A stretch of 42,910 nt of DNA, from positions 1 to 42,910 of the forward strand of contig JAEYRK010000104.1 of NCBI GenBank assembly GCA_023435645.1, written 5' to 3'. The notes below the pieces were generated by a model. The model had not been told where the DNA came from. It worked only from the letters and a program-made list of their open reading frames with translations, and ran no database searches. Positions within the stretch are counted from its first letter, which is position 1. Each line of letters opens with the position of its first letter. Origin of the DNA: Bacillota bacterium. Lineage in GTDB: Bacteria; Bacillota; Clostridia; Lachnospirales; Lachnospiraceae. The position numbers and the translations under genes were made by a program. Positions 24,848-33,648 of the stretch are shown here, in pieces.

Positions 24848-25615
24848 TTACTTGTCCCTCCACAAAGCATCAAACTCAGCGGGGGATTTATCGTATAGAC
24901 TTCTGCCTTGTCTATCGGTCAGAGTGAACACATCTATAACTTTATTTATAAACTTATTAGTAGCATTTGTCAAGGAATTTTCTGCATTTAATTGTAAAAT
25001 CAGCGATAAATTTATCATTGAAAATAGCAGTTCTCCGAAAATTTCATTAATACGGTTATCCTCCCCAATTTCGATGCTGCTTTGTAGCTTGGAAAGCCCA
25101 TCTGACAGGGATTTCATGGCATTTTCTAGGCTTTGTTTCGGCACTCCCGCATTGACTGTTTTTTTCAAAACCTTCTGTGTTCTTAGGATTGCCGGAAATG
25201 CTTTGGGAATACTTAAGATATCCTCCGCCGGACCCTTCTCTGCCTTTTCCTTCTCCTTAATTTTATCCCAATTGTTCAGTACATCCTCAGAGCCATTCAC
25301 GATGACATCACCGAACACATGGGGATGCCTGCGGATCATCTTCTCGCTTACCTTGGTAATCACTTCATCAATCGTAAATTCCTTACCTTCCTCTGCAATC
25401 ACACTATGAAGTGCGACCTGGAGCAAAAGATCTCCCAGCTCCTCACAGAGGTTGTCCATATCTCCCCGGTCAATCGCTTCTATGGTTTCATAGCATTCCT
25501 CCATCAGACAGGGCTTCAAGCTGGAGTGGGTTTGCTCACGGTCCCAGGGACAACCATCCTCACTCCTTAATTTTCTTATAATATCCATAAACTCTGTAAA
25601 GGTGTATTCTGACAT
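24848..25615 (-). CDS. mazG: MazG nucleoside triphosphate pyrophosphohydrolase
   Basis: House-cleaning enzyme that hydrolyses (d)NTPs to monophosphates and pyrophosphate; 255 aa, two all-alpha MazG domains. The metal site is in the N-terminal domain: LMEECYETIEAIDRGD and LCEELGDLLLQVALHS supply the ExxE and ExxD acidic residues. The C-terminal domain repeats the fold, but its acidic motif looks weak. The B. subtilis homologue is fused to a methyltransferase domain (about 489 aa); here only the MazG part exists. AAAAAGGAG precedes the ATG. Confidence 0.94.
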   Translation of the reverse strand: MSEYTFTEFMDIIRKLRSEDGCPWDREQTHSSLKPCLMEECYETIEAIDRGDMDNLCEELGDLLLQVALHSVIAEEGKEFTIDEVITKVSEKMIRRHPHVFGDVIVNGSEDVLNNWDKIKEKEKAEKGPAEDILSIPKAFPAILRTQKVLKKTVNAGVPKQSLENAMKSLSDGLSKLQSSIEIGEDNRINEIFGELLFSMINLSLILQLNAENSLTNATNKFINKVIDVFTLTDRQGRSLYDKSPAEFDALWRDK

Positions 25616-25720
25616 TGCTTTCTCCTTTTTCCGTATAAGTAAGCTACAATCTATGTTCCTGAGCGGTGCATTATGTTTTTAATACAACACTTGGTATCCC
25701 TGCCCGGTGTTGTTTACCAT

Positions 25721-25749
25721 ATTATAACAACACAGCTTGTACAGTTCAA
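25721..25749 (-). promoter_or_regulatory. Predicted sigma-A promoter of mazG-hup
   Basis: On the minus strand TTGAAC (25744-25749), 17-bp spacer and a perfect TATAAT (25721-25726). About 105 bp of leader follow before the mazG ATG; they contain an inverted repeat (ACAACAC 25684-25690 with GTGTTGT 25707-25713). Confidence 0.7.
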
Positions 25750-25771
25750 GTATAATCCGGCAGATTGAAAA

Positions 25772-25809
25772 GAGAGTGTTGCAAAGAATAGTCTTTCGTC
25801 AACACTCTC
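25772..25809 (-). terminator. Intrinsic terminator of spoVT
   Basis: GAGAGTGTTG (25772-25781) pairs with CAACACTCTC (25800-25809), a 10-bp perfect stem. On the minus strand it is followed by TTTTC. It lies 15 bp after the spoVT stop codon. Confidence 0.8.
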
Positions 25810-25823
25810 CTTATTTACTTGAG

Positions 25824-26369
25824 CTATTGCTCCATTTGTCTTCCCAAAAATGCTGCTGCTGTACTGGCAAGCTTTGTTTCCAGATCTCCAAACTTTACTT
25901 TCGCATCCTTTGTCAGGATTATCACTGCACCAATCGCATCTCCCTCACTGATAATTGGACTAATCACCTGATAAGTAAACTCATCATCCTCATTGGCTAT
26001 CCTGATATAATTCTTATCATCTTTGCCTGCCAGAATGCTTTCCCTTTCATTAATGGCTTCCTCCAACTCATGACTGATACTTTTTGTGAGCAAATCCTTT
26101 TTCGTCGGTCCCGAAGCAGCAATAAACATGTCCTTATCGGTAATAGCCACAATATGTCCTGTAGTCTGGTTCAAGGAATCCGCATATTGCTTCGCAAACT
26201 GTCCCAGCTCACCGATGGGAGAATACTTCTTAAGAATGATTTCTCCCTCTCTGTCTGTAAATATTTCAAGGGGATCTCCTTCACGAATTCTCAATGTACG
26301 CCTTATTTCTTTCGGAACAACTACGCGGCCAAGGTCATCTATTCTTCTTACAATACCGGTTGCTTTCAT
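25824..26369 (-). CDS. spoVT: Stage V sporulation protein T (AbrB-type regulator)
   Basis: Transcription factor that modulates sigma-G-dependent genes in the forespore and late spore development; 181 aa. The N-terminal AbrB-type swapped-hairpin DNA-binding domain (about 1-50) reads MKATGIVRRIDDLGRVVVPK, followed by EIRRTLRIREGDPLEIF. The C-terminal GAF-like domain (about 60-178) may bind a small ligand. Length is the usual one. GGAGG precedes the ATG. It is the first gene of the conserved block continuing to mazG, but is separated from mazG by its own terminator and the mazG promoter. Confidence 0.96.
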   Translation of the reverse strand: MKATGIVRRIDDLGRVVVPKEIRRTLRIREGDPLEIFTDREGEIILKKYSPIGELGQFAKQYADSLNQTTGHIVAITDKDMFIAASGPTKKDLLTKSISHELEEAINERESILAGKDDKNYIRIANEDDEFTYQVISPIISEGDAIGAVIILTKDAKVKFGDLETKLASTAAAFLGRQMEQ

Positions 26370-26505
26370 ATATAATTTCCTCCATTTACGATATAAAATT
26401 ATGCAGTTAATGATGCAATGGTTTATCTGTTAATATTGTTTGTAAAATGGGAAACTTTATACATTTGCAACTCATAATTTATTTCTATAAAATATGTTAA
26501 TTTTA

Positions 26506-28212
26506 TTAGCCCCCGATATCCGATCTTAAGATATCAAAGGTATTAAAGATGTCTACAATTCCGTAACCCCAATCCCTGTTAGGATAAGTAAGGCTGGATC
26601 TTCTTTTGGCACCTCTGATCAGATAGTTTTTTACTGCAATCGAGTCCAGTCCCGGCTGATTTCCTCGGACCGAACCCCATTCGAGAAGTAGGGATGCAAT
26701 CCCTGCCATATGGGCAGTAGCAACCGAAGTGCCTGTGTAGGTAGTAAAGGTTTGCTCCAGGGTAGGTGCTATATAATTCACTCCGGGTGCTGCCAATTCA
26801 GGCTTAATCGTAAATGTTCTGGTATAGCCTCTTCCTGAATTCACATAGAGATTGTTATTGAGCGGATTATACGCCGTAACAGTGATAGGCGCAGATGCCG
26901 TTCCTGGTGCCAGTACCGTTGTATAGATATTAGGCTGAATGAAGTAGGTATCTGTCGTGATAAAATCGCCCATCGGTAGCCAGATATGGAAGCTGGAGGT
27001 CAGATCCCCCTGCCCATAAACCGTAAATCTCCATATTCCGGGGGTAACATTTCGAAATCGAAATTGGATGAGCTGATCACCCGCTTGCGTTTCCACTGTA
27101 TAATAATCAACATTCACAGTGGTGGGCTCAAAAATGAAGGTAATTACCCTACTCACTCTAAGGCTTGCAGGTATTCTTGGGATATATTCCCCGGAAGGGG
27201 ACAATAGATCAACTGAATATATCCCCGGCGTGCTTCCCCATAATTCCATATTAAAATTCTTTTCATTCTCTCCTACATTTAACTCAACCGTAGTATTTCC
27301 TATCGACGGATCAATGACACCATAAAAATGCCTGCCCGTATTCCCCTCATTTCCGGCAGGAGTTGTAATCACGCGGTTCGGAAAGGAGGCGACGATATTA
27401 GTGAATTGACTCAGCAGTGATCTGCCATCATGACCATTCTGAGAGGATCCGCAGCCCAGGCATATCACCAGAGGACGTCCCATCTCTTTGGATTTTAGAG
27501 ATGCATATTGTACGGCCCACATAATCGTATTCTCCTGGAAGCCAATCACATTTTCCGGAATACCATTATATTCTGCCAATGCTCTCTTCGCCTGCCTCAT
27601 CTTTACAATGATTAGTTCCGAAGCAGGTGCTACTCCTGAAAATTTCTCTTCATCAACCTCATTTCCGCTTGCGATTGCTGCCATCATGGTACCATGTCCT
27701 ACGGTATCCATACTGGGAACAATATCAGTCGGTGTCTGGCTGCGTAAGGCCTCATTGATCTGTTCACAGGAATATTCCGTACCAAATTCCGTATCAAAAG
27801 GGGCTCCTCCCGGAGTATCAATGGTTTGATCCCAGATGGAAGCAATCTTGGTGCTTCCGTCCGGATAAAGGAAAACCGGATTTGTGTAATCGATCCCCGT
27901 GTCAATGATAGCAATTAATACACCCTCTCCCCGAAGGTTAAGTACCGGCAAGTTTCGTATCTCCGTAACTCCCGAAGCATCCAAGCTGCTTTCATCCGTT
28001 AGCCCATAGATATTTGGCAATTGAGCATATGGGATATCCACTCTCCTGGAAGTAAGCAGGGTGGCAGGTACATATAAGATTGCATAGATTTCATTCATTA
28101 TCTGAATGACTGCATCCGGATACCGTTCCAGCAGCTGCGGATTATTTCTATAATCGACAATCAGATCAATATAATCTTCGTTCGTTATTCTATGCCGAAT
28201 TTCTTCATTCAT
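26506..28212 (-). CDS. Subtilase-family (S8) serine protease, Csp-like, second of tandem pair
   Basis: 568-aa peptidase without signal peptide. The catalytic triad is complete: D104 (AIIDTGIDYTNP), H173 (GHGTMMAAIASG) and S496 (TGTSVATAHMAG), with oxyanion asparagine in TPAGNEGNTG. An N-terminal prodomain-like region (about 1-90) and an inserted jellyroll-like region (about 300-450) match the Csp proteases, which in Clostridium perfringens activate the cortex-lytic enzyme SleC during germination. A role in germination is therefore likely but not proven. The frame can start at a TTG at 28224; the ATG at 28212 aligns with the paralogue next door. It follows that paralogue by 32 bp, so both are co-transcribed. 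Confidence 0.9.
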   Translation of the reverse strand: MNEEIRHRITNEDYIDLIVDYRNNPQLLERYPDAVIQIMNEIYAILYVPATLLTSRRVDIPYAQLPNIYGLTDESSLDASGVTEIRNLPVLNLRGEGVLIAIIDTGIDYTNPVFLYPDGSTKIASIWDQTIDTPGGAPFDTEFGTEYSCEQINEALRSQTPTDIVPSMDTVGHGTMMAAIASGNEVDEEKFSGVAPASELIIVKMRQAKRALAEYNGIPENVIGFQENTIMWAVQYASLKSKEMGRPLVICLGCGSSQNGHDGRSLLSQFTNIVASFPNRVITTPAGNEGNTGRHFYGVIDPSIGNTTVELNVGENEKNFNMELWGSTPGIYSVDLLSPSGEYIPRIPASLRVSRVITFIFEPTTVNVDYYTVETQAGDQLIQFRFRNVTPGIWRFTVYGQGDLTSSFHIWLPMGDFITTDTYFIQPNIYTTVLAPGTASAPITVTAYNPLNNNLYVNSGRGYTRTFTIKPELAAPGVNYIAPTLEQTFTTYTGTSVATAHMAGIASLLLEWGSVRGNQPGLDSIAVKNYLIRGAKRRSSLTYPNRDWGYGIVDIFNTFDILRSDIGG

Positions 28213-28244
28213 ATGACACCCCAACTTCTACTATAATCCCATGA

Positions 28245-29954
28245 TCAACTACCTATCCGCTCCGTCCTAAGTGCGTTAAATAAATTGTAAACATCCAGGA
28301 TCCCATATCCCCAGTCCCTGTTCGGATATACGAGAGCTACATCCCTTCTTGCACCTCTAACCAGCAGATTCTTAAGCTCGATGGTGCTCAATTCCGGAAA
28401 ATTCCCCTTTACGATTCCCCATTCCATTATCATGGCTGCTGCTCCTACCGTATGGGCTACTGCCACACTGGTACCTGTATACGGAATAAAGCCCTGAGCC
28501 GTATCGGGACCTATGACGTTTACACCGGGTGCCGCAAGGTCCGGTGTGATTTCACCAATTCTTGAAAATCCTCTGCTGGCATTCAGATAGAGACTGTCAT
28601 CCTCAATATTATATGCAGTAATTGTTATCGATGCCTCTGTGTTACCCGGAGATAATACTGTCGTATATGGATCCGATCGGATAAAGAAGGTATTATCGGG
28701 TATGAAACCCTCCATGGGCAGCCAGATATGAAAGTCCTGACTAAAGCCTTCTCTTTCATAAACATTGAACTTCCAGATCCCGGGGGCCGGGCGGTCAATT
28801 CGGAACAGGATCAGCTGATCCCCTGATTCCTGTTCAACAATCTGAAAATCCAGGTATATGACCGTTTGCTCGAATATGAAGGTAATAACTCTGCTGGTAT
28901 TCCTGCTCGCAGTTATTCTGGGAACATATTCTCCGGAGGGGGATAAGATATCCACTGAGAACAGGCTGGGGGGCCGCCCCCAAAGCTCCATCGAAAAACC
29001 GCTGACATTCTCACCCACATTTAACTCTACTGTGTCAAAGCCCCTCGCAGGATCAATCATACCAAAATAATGTCGTCTTTGATTTCCCTCATTTCCTGCT
29101 GCCACTAAAATAGCTACACCCAGACGGTTTGCATTAAGATTTATCGTATTTGACAGCGCCCCCATGCCGTCATGGCCTCCCTTAGCGGTTCCCAAAGCAA
29201 CACATATCACCAGGGGTTTGCCTAACCGAATCGCTGCTCTAAGCAAAAAATAAAACGCAGACATAATGTCATTCTCCTGGTAGCAAACAGCATCCTCAGG
29301 GATCATAAAAAAATTTTTCAGATATATTTTTGCTTGCTTGAGCTTGACAACAACAAATTCCGAACTGGATGCCACACCAAAAAAATTACTTTCCGGAACC
29401 TCGTTGCCCCCTGCAATCCCTGCTACCATAGTACCATGCCCGATGGGATCAGTAACTGGTACAATGGATAAGGGATCCTCACTCCGTAATGCTACATTGA
29501 TCTGATCTCTGGAATACACAGTACCGTATCCCTCCTCAACCGGTATGACCTCACTCTGGATTGTTTGATCCCAGATCGAATCAATCCTGCTCGTTCCGTC
29601 TGCGTATTGAAAGATAGGATTCGTATAATCAATTCCGGTATCAATAATTCCCAGCAGTACTCCTTGACCTCTCAGGTCAAAATTAGGGACACTCCTGATT
29701 CGTGTGATACCGGAGGCCTCAAGGCTGGCTTGGCTGATAATACCGAAGGTGCTTGGAAATACGGAATACCCTAATTCCGCAATTGTATTTTCGTCGATTG
29801 TATCTACCGGAACAGTCACGACTGCATAAATATAATTGATGATATGTACAGAGGCCCCAGGAAATCTGTCAAATATCGATAAGTCTCCACTATAATTTAC
29901 TACTAGGTCCGCATAATCCTCACTAATCAATTGATCTCTTACTTCTTCCAGCAT
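28245..29954 (-). CDS. Subtilase-family (S8) serine protease, Csp-like, first of tandem pair
   Basis: 569-aa paralogue of the next gene, same architecture: prodomain-like start (MLEEVRDQLISEDYADLVVN), catalytic D105 (GIIDTGIDYTNP), H173 (GHGTMVAGIAGG), oxyanion N in VAAGNEGNQ and S496 (TGTSVAVAHTVG), with a jellyroll-like insert. The triad is intact, unlike some clostridial CspA/CspC pseudoproteases. The protein lacks a signal peptide, so it would be made and stored inside the spore, as Csp proteins are. GGGG precedes the ATG. Spacing to the downstream copy suggests an operon. The two copies differ enough that this is not a very recent duplication. Confidence 0.9.
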   Translation of the reverse strand: MLEEVRDQLISEDYADLVVNYSGDLSIFDRFPGASVHIINYIYAVVTVPVDTIDENTIAELGYSVFPSTFGIISQASLEASGITRIRSVPNFDLRGQGVLLGIIDTGIDYTNPIFQYADGTSRIDSIWDQTIQSEVIPVEEGYGTVYSRDQINVALRSEDPLSIVPVTDPIGHGTMVAGIAGGNEVPESNFFGVASSSEFVVVKLKQAKIYLKNFFMIPEDAVCYQENDIMSAFYFLLRAAIRLGKPLVICVALGTAKGGHDGMGALSNTINLNANRLGVAILVAAGNEGNQRRHYFGMIDPARGFDTVELNVGENVSGFSMELWGRPPSLFSVDILSPSGEYVPRITASRNTSRVITFIFEQTVIYLDFQIVEQESGDQLILFRIDRPAPGIWKFNVYEREGFSQDFHIWLPMEGFIPDNTFFIRSDPYTTVLSPGNTEASITITAYNIEDDSLYLNASRGFSRIGEITPDLAAPGVNVIGPDTAQGFIPYTGTSVAVAHTVGAAAMIMEWGIVKGNFPELSTIELKNLLVRGARRDVALVYPNRDWGYGILDVYNLFNALRTERIGS

Positions 29955-30084
29955 TTCCCCACGAAACTCCGCTTTTTATATATGTATATTTGCATCTCTT
30001 AAAACTATGAACTATTCGTTTACGATGAGCAAATTACCTGAAAGATGTTCCAAGCAAAGGTTCTCCTTAGGATGGTACAGAAAA

Positions 30085-30118
30085 ACCCGGAGAGTCTACC
30101 AAAGGTGACTATCCGGGT
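30085..30118 (-). terminator. Intrinsic terminator after the ABC exporter operon
   Basis: ACCCGGAGAGTCTACC (30085-30100) and GGTGACTATCCGGGT (30104-30118) pair with a few mismatches around a 3-nt loop; on the minus strand the stem is followed by TTTTT. It ends the transcript of the small membrane protein and exporter. Confidence 0.75.
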
Positions 30119-30142
30119 GGTATTACCAAAAAACGTATTACG

Positions 30143-30454
30143 TTATTTCTTCTTCGTCTGATGAGTCGACTGCTTCTTTAGCCCTCTGCTTTTCAAATAG
30201 CGGCACAATACCAATAGTCCCAGCAGGAAGAAGTCCCCTACCAGAAATACGATCAGCAGCTCATAGGATAATTGCTTATCTTCCAGATAGCCCTTAATCA
30301 GAATCCAGGCTCCAAGGGCTGACCAAATCAAAGGGACAATTGCTCCCCATAAAAGCCTCCTTCTGGTCGACAGAAATACCTGAAATGATAAAAACAGGGC
30401 CGGTACAAGGGTAAAATATACAATAACCATTTGATCATAGAATGATTCCGGCAT
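30143..30454 (-). CDS. Small hypothetical membrane protein
   Basis: 103-aa protein not recognised by family. It has about three hydrophobic segments (about 8-27, 33-55 and 65-86) and a basic C-terminal tail (RYLKSRGLKKQSTHQTKKK). GGAGG precedes the ATG at about 11 nt. It lies 42 bp after the exporter permease in the same direction and before the terminator, so it belongs to that operon; it may be an accessory membrane protein, which is inference. Confidence 0.65.
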   Translation of the reverse strand: MPESFYDQMVIVYFTLVPALFLSFQVFLSTRRRLLWGAIVPLIWSALGAWILIKGYLEDKQLSYELLIVFLVGDFFLLGLLVLCRYLKSRGLKKQSTHQTKKK

Positions 30455-30496
30455 ATCCCAACTATCCTCCCTTTTCTCTTATGTGTATCATCCATA

Positions 30497-31714
30497 TTAC
30501 GCGTTGAACATAACCTTCTCACTGTTAAAGGCTCTGGTAATCAAGCTGGTTACCACGAATGCCAGTGACGCCAGTGTAGCGATTGTGACCCCATACTGTA
30601 CCATGGTTAATTCTCCCATAAACAGCTTCTGGATACTTAGGGCACTGTTATAGACCGGTATCGCATAATATTTGATTTCTCTATCCACATTTCCTGAAAA
30701 CATCGTCATGATACTTCCCAGCATAACCAGTATCATCAGTGGCATGATATAAGTACCTGCTTCCTTCGCAGTCCTGGCATAGACAGCCACCAGGGATACC
30801 AATGATACAAATAGATAGACCAGCACCATCAGAATACTGAGTAGCTGCAGAATCTCTACGGGAGTAAAGCTCAGCTTATTAATATCTCCCATTTCACCTC
30901 CGGACATATTCTTTAATCCTACCATCACGGATACGGTATATATGACTGCTGAAATGCTGGTGAGTATGGCCAGGGATAACAGCTTCCCGAAAACAATCTC
31001 GCTTCTTTTGATCGGGGATAACAGCATACTGGATAGAGTTCCCCGCTCCTTCTCACCGGTAATCGCATCAATTCCGAGTCCCATAGCTCCCTGGAACATC
31101 ATAATGTTGATTAAGAAGGGAAGCAGCATGGAGAAGCCTTTGCCGCTAGCCTTCTCCTCATTGACGATCCTGGAGGAGGATGGGTCCTTATCGATGTAAA
31201 ATACCTGTAGCTGCTCTATATTTCCCAGTCTATCTGCCAGCAGCGACTGCTGATAAGCATTTAATACGGTGTTTACAAAGTTATTCCGCGCTGCGTTGGA
31301 ATAATCCTCCGCTGTGTTATAATAGGTCTTGACTTCCGGAATAGCATCCCCGGAAGAGGAATAATCACGAATCGTATTCAGAAAACCTTCCTCAAAAACA
31401 ACCAAAAGCTCAACATCACCATTTAAAATGCCGTTTTTGACTACCTCTGTTTGATCAGAAGCCTTAAGATATGTAATCTCTGCTTTAAAATCTGTTCCCT
31501 TCAGAAATTGCTCCAGATTCTCCGGAGCATTCTGTATATAGACCTTTGGAATATGCTCATCAATATTAGATTCAAAGCTCTTCATCATATTACCCATTAG
31601 GGTATACATACCCATTATCAGAACACCGGGAAGGATAAACAGACTGAAAATCAACTTTTTATCCGTAAAAACCCTGGTTAACTCCTTCATAATGATATTC
31701 TTCGTTCCGTTCAT
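30497..31714 (-). CDS. ABC-2 type exporter permease (NatB-like)
   Basis: Membrane subunit of an ABC exporter, 405 aa. The first helix (about 20-40) is followed by a large outer domain (about 45-180) and then five more helices (about 195-400); ITGEKERGTLSSMLLSPIKR is the hallmark of ABC-2 permeases. This matches NatB, which with NatA extrudes sodium in B. subtilis, but the family also exports other substrates, so the cargo is unknown. It begins 2 bp after the ATPase gene and its GAGGAGG site lies inside that gene, so translation is coupled. Confidence 0.9.
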   Translation of the reverse strand: MNGTKNIIMKELTRVFTDKKLIFSLFILPGVLIMGMYTLMGNMMKSFESNIDEHIPKVYIQNAPENLEQFLKGTDFKAEITYLKASDQTEVVKNGILNGDVELLVVFEEGFLNTIRDYSSSGDAIPEVKTYYNTAEDYSNAARNNFVNTVLNAYQQSLLADRLGNIEQLQVFYIDKDPSSSRIVNEEKASGKGFSMLLPFLINIMMFQGAMGLGIDAITGEKERGTLSSMLLSPIKRSEIVFGKLLSLAILTSISAVIYTVSVMVGLKNMSGGEMGDINKLSFTPVEILQLLSILMVLVYLFVSLVSLVAVYARTAKEAGTYIMPLMILVMLGSIMTMFSGNVDREIKYYAIPVYNSALSIQKLFMGELTMVQYGVTIATLASLAFVVTSLITRAFNSEKVMFNA

Positions 31715-31716
31715 GG

Positions 31717-32493
31717 TTATGCCTCCTCTTTATTATGCAGCTTATAAAGCTCGAAAAACGCATCTTCCAGTTCATTGGTCTGGGTCTTGGCAAGGATCTC
31801 CTTCAGTGTTCCCTCCATCACCAGCTCACCGTTTATGATAATTCCGATACGGTCACACAGCTTCTCTGCTTCTGACATGATATGGGTGGAGATAATGACG
31901 GTCTTACCCTCCTGCTTTAAAAGCTTCAGATAATCCGTTACATTCCGGGCAGTTACAATATCAAGTCCGTTCGTAGGTTCATCAAAGATTACAACCTCAG
32001 GATCATGAACCAGGCTCACTGCGACGGAAGCCTTTTGCTTCATACCGGTGGATAGTTCTTCAATCTTCTTATCCTCAAAGCCCTTAATTCCAAAATGTTC
32101 AAACAGCATCTCCCGCCTACTGTTGATGGCCTCTTCCTCCTGTCCATGAAGCCTTCCGAAGAAATTAAACATATACTTCGGGGAGAATTGTGGGTCAAGC
32201 TTAATTTCATTGGTAAGAAAGCTGATCTTTTCCCTCACCTTTACGGAATCCTTAATGGTATCCATTCCGCAAACACTGATGCTTCCCTCCGTTGGCTTTA
32301 ATAAGGTTGCTACGCAGCGGAGCGCAGTGGTTTTACCGGCACCGTTCGGACCCAAAAGACCATAGATCTCGCCGGGCTTTGCTGACAGACTCAGATGCTT
32401 CACTGCTTTTTTCATGTTTTTCTTGGTCTTCTGCTCCTGCATTTGCTTCTTGGTAAGCTTATAGACCTTTGTTAAGTTCTGAATACTAATCAT
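31717..32493 (-). CDS. ABC exporter ATP-binding protein (NatA-like)
   Basis: ATPase that drives the adjacent permease, 258 aa. Walker A is GPNGAGKTT (about 48-56), the signature is LSTGMKQK (about 142-149), Walker B is EVVIFDEPTNGLD (about 160-172), and the switch histidine is in STHIMSEAEKL. A short basic insert (KQMQEQKTKKNMKKAVKHL) near residue 17-35 is unusual but not disruptive. NatA/DrrA-type relation is by overall sequence. Upstream sequence contains a -35/Spo0A-box-like element. Confidence 0.94.
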   Translation of the reverse strand: MISIQNLTKVYKLTKKQMQEQKTKKNMKKAVKHLSLSAKPGEIYGLLGPNGAGKTTALRCVATLLKPTEGSISVCGMDTIKDSVKVREKISFLTNEIKLDPQFSPKYMFNFFGRLHGQEEEAINSRREMLFEHFGIKGFEDKKIEELSTGMKQKASVAVSLVHDPEVVIFDEPTNGLDIVTARNVTDYLKLLKQEGKTVIISTHIMSEAEKLCDRIGIIINGELVMEGTLKEILAKTQTNELEDAFFELYKLHNKEEA

Positions 32494-32545
32494 GCTTCTA
32501 CCTCACTGTGATACATTTTTCTTGGTATGATTTTCCATTTGATAT

Positions 32546-32580
32546 ATAATAAGTATAAAAATTATAAGTCTTTTGTCAAT
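32546..32580 (-). promoter_or_regulatory. Possible Spo0A-type promoter of the ABC exporter operon
   Basis: TTTGTCAAT (32572-32580, plus strand) matches the Spo0A box at 8 of 9 positions and contains a perfect minus-strand TTGACA (32574-32579). No good -10 lies at 17 bp; TATTAT lies at 22 bp, a spacer like that of the spoIIG promoter. Weaker than the spoIIE case. Confidence 0.35.
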
Positions 32581-32585
32581 CCCCT

Positions 32586-33032
32586 TTAGATTATTTTCTC
32601 GTCCAAAATAATTGTAAAGGGTCCGTCATTGACAAGGGATACCTTCATATCAGCACCGAACTCTCCTGCCTCCACCTTCCCTAGCCGCTGCTTGATCTGG
32701 TTAAGGAAATATTCATAGAGCTCCTGTGCCAACCCGGCTCCGGCTGCATGGATAAAATCCGGCCGATTCCCCTTCCTGCAGTCGGCATACAGAGTGAATT
32801 GGGATACCACCAGAATCTCACCACCGACCTCTGCTAGGGACAGATTGGTTTTCCCTTTTTCATCGGGAAAAATTCTGAGCTTCATGATCTTATCCAGATA
32901 CTTGTCGGCAAGCTCCTTCGTATCCTCCTTCCCAACACCGAGAAGGATCAGAAACCCTCTTCCTATTCTTCCCGTAATTCTCCCCTCTACCTTTACCTCC
33001 GCCTCTGATACCCTTTGAATAACTATCCTCAT
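32586..33032 (-). CDS. dtd: D-aminoacyl-tRNA deacylase
   Basis: Proofreading enzyme that removes D-amino acids (and glycine from tRNA-Ala) from tRNA; 148 aa, cytoplasmic homodimer. It shows the SQFTLYADCRKGNRP motif (about 77-91) and the C-terminal NDGPFTIIL with the Gly-cisPro pair that confers chiral selectivity. The start MRIVIQRVSEAEVKVEG is the normal family N-terminus. It lies 60 bp after the DNA glycosylase gene on the same strand. Confidence 0.96.
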   Translation of the reverse strand: MRIVIQRVSEAEVKVEGRITGRIGRGFLILLGVGKEDTKELADKYLDKIMKLRIFPDEKGKTNLSLAEVGGEILVVSQFTLYADCRKGNRPDFIHAAGAGLAQELYEYFLNQIKQRLGKVEAGEFGADMKVSLVNDGPFTIILDEKII

Positions 33033-33092
33033 CGCTTATCCTTTCGTATAAAATTATAGGATGAAAGTGTAATCGCCCTTTTATGATTAATG

Positions 33093-33605
33093 CTAGGTAT
33101 TTGAATTCTCCTGTTTTGTCAGAACTGTCTTCAAGCAGCTCCACTGTTCCATCAGCTGTTCCAAGGAGCAGCCGGCATTGGCCGGGCTTGTCGAGGATAG
33201 TTGTAGGATCTCCCGCTCCGTATGAGGTCTGATGTACCTTTGGTATAGACGGTATGCCATACCGCCATTGGCAAATACCTCCCTTATTCCTGTCTGCAGC
33301 AGAAGTGAGGGGATATCATTAGGCACTACATTCCTGATACTGCTATCCGAGGAGCCCGTAATTTCACAGCTTTGGATCACATCCCACACAGCGATTCGGT
33401 TCCTTTTTAGCAACTGCTTCTTCTCCTCAAGGGTGACCGGCAGCGGTTCATTGAATAAGCCGCTAATCACCCTCCAAAATCTGTTCTGCGGGTGATGGTA
33501 ATAGAACTCACCCTCCCTGGATTTTACTGAGGGGAAGGTCCCCAGGATTAATATCCTCGATTCAGAATCATAAATTGGTGGAAAGGGATGAATTACCCGC
33601 TCCAT
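33093..33605 (-). CDS. Uracil-DNA-glycosylase-superfamily enzyme, deoxyinosine glycosylase type
   Basis: 170-aa base-excision enzyme of the UDG superfamily. The N-terminal motif ILILGTFPSVKSREGEFYYH followed by HPQNRFWRVI matches the family named DNA-deoxyinosine glycosylase (TIGR04274); the second motif STSPANA lies near the C-terminus. It would remove deaminated purines or uracil from DNA; the preferred base cannot be read directly. GGAGG stands 7 nt before the ATG. Positioned between deoB and dtd. Confidence 0.85.
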   Translation of the reverse strand: MERVIHPFPPIYDSESRILILGTFPSVKSREGEFYYHHPQNRFWRVISGLFNEPLPVTLEEKKQLLKRNRIAVWDVIQSCEITGSSDSSIRNVVPNDIPSLLLQTGIREVFANGGMAYRLYQRYIRPHTEREILQLSSTSPANAGCSLEQLMEQWSCLKTVLTKQENSNT

Positions 33606-33648
33606 AGGAATTCCTCCATCCTGCTTCTGTCATAACTCCGGACCTCTA

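Noticed and set aside
26370..26505. Sigma-G promoter of spoVT
   Set aside because: A CATTTTA resembling a sigma-F/G -10 is present, but no acceptable -35 lies at the right distance.
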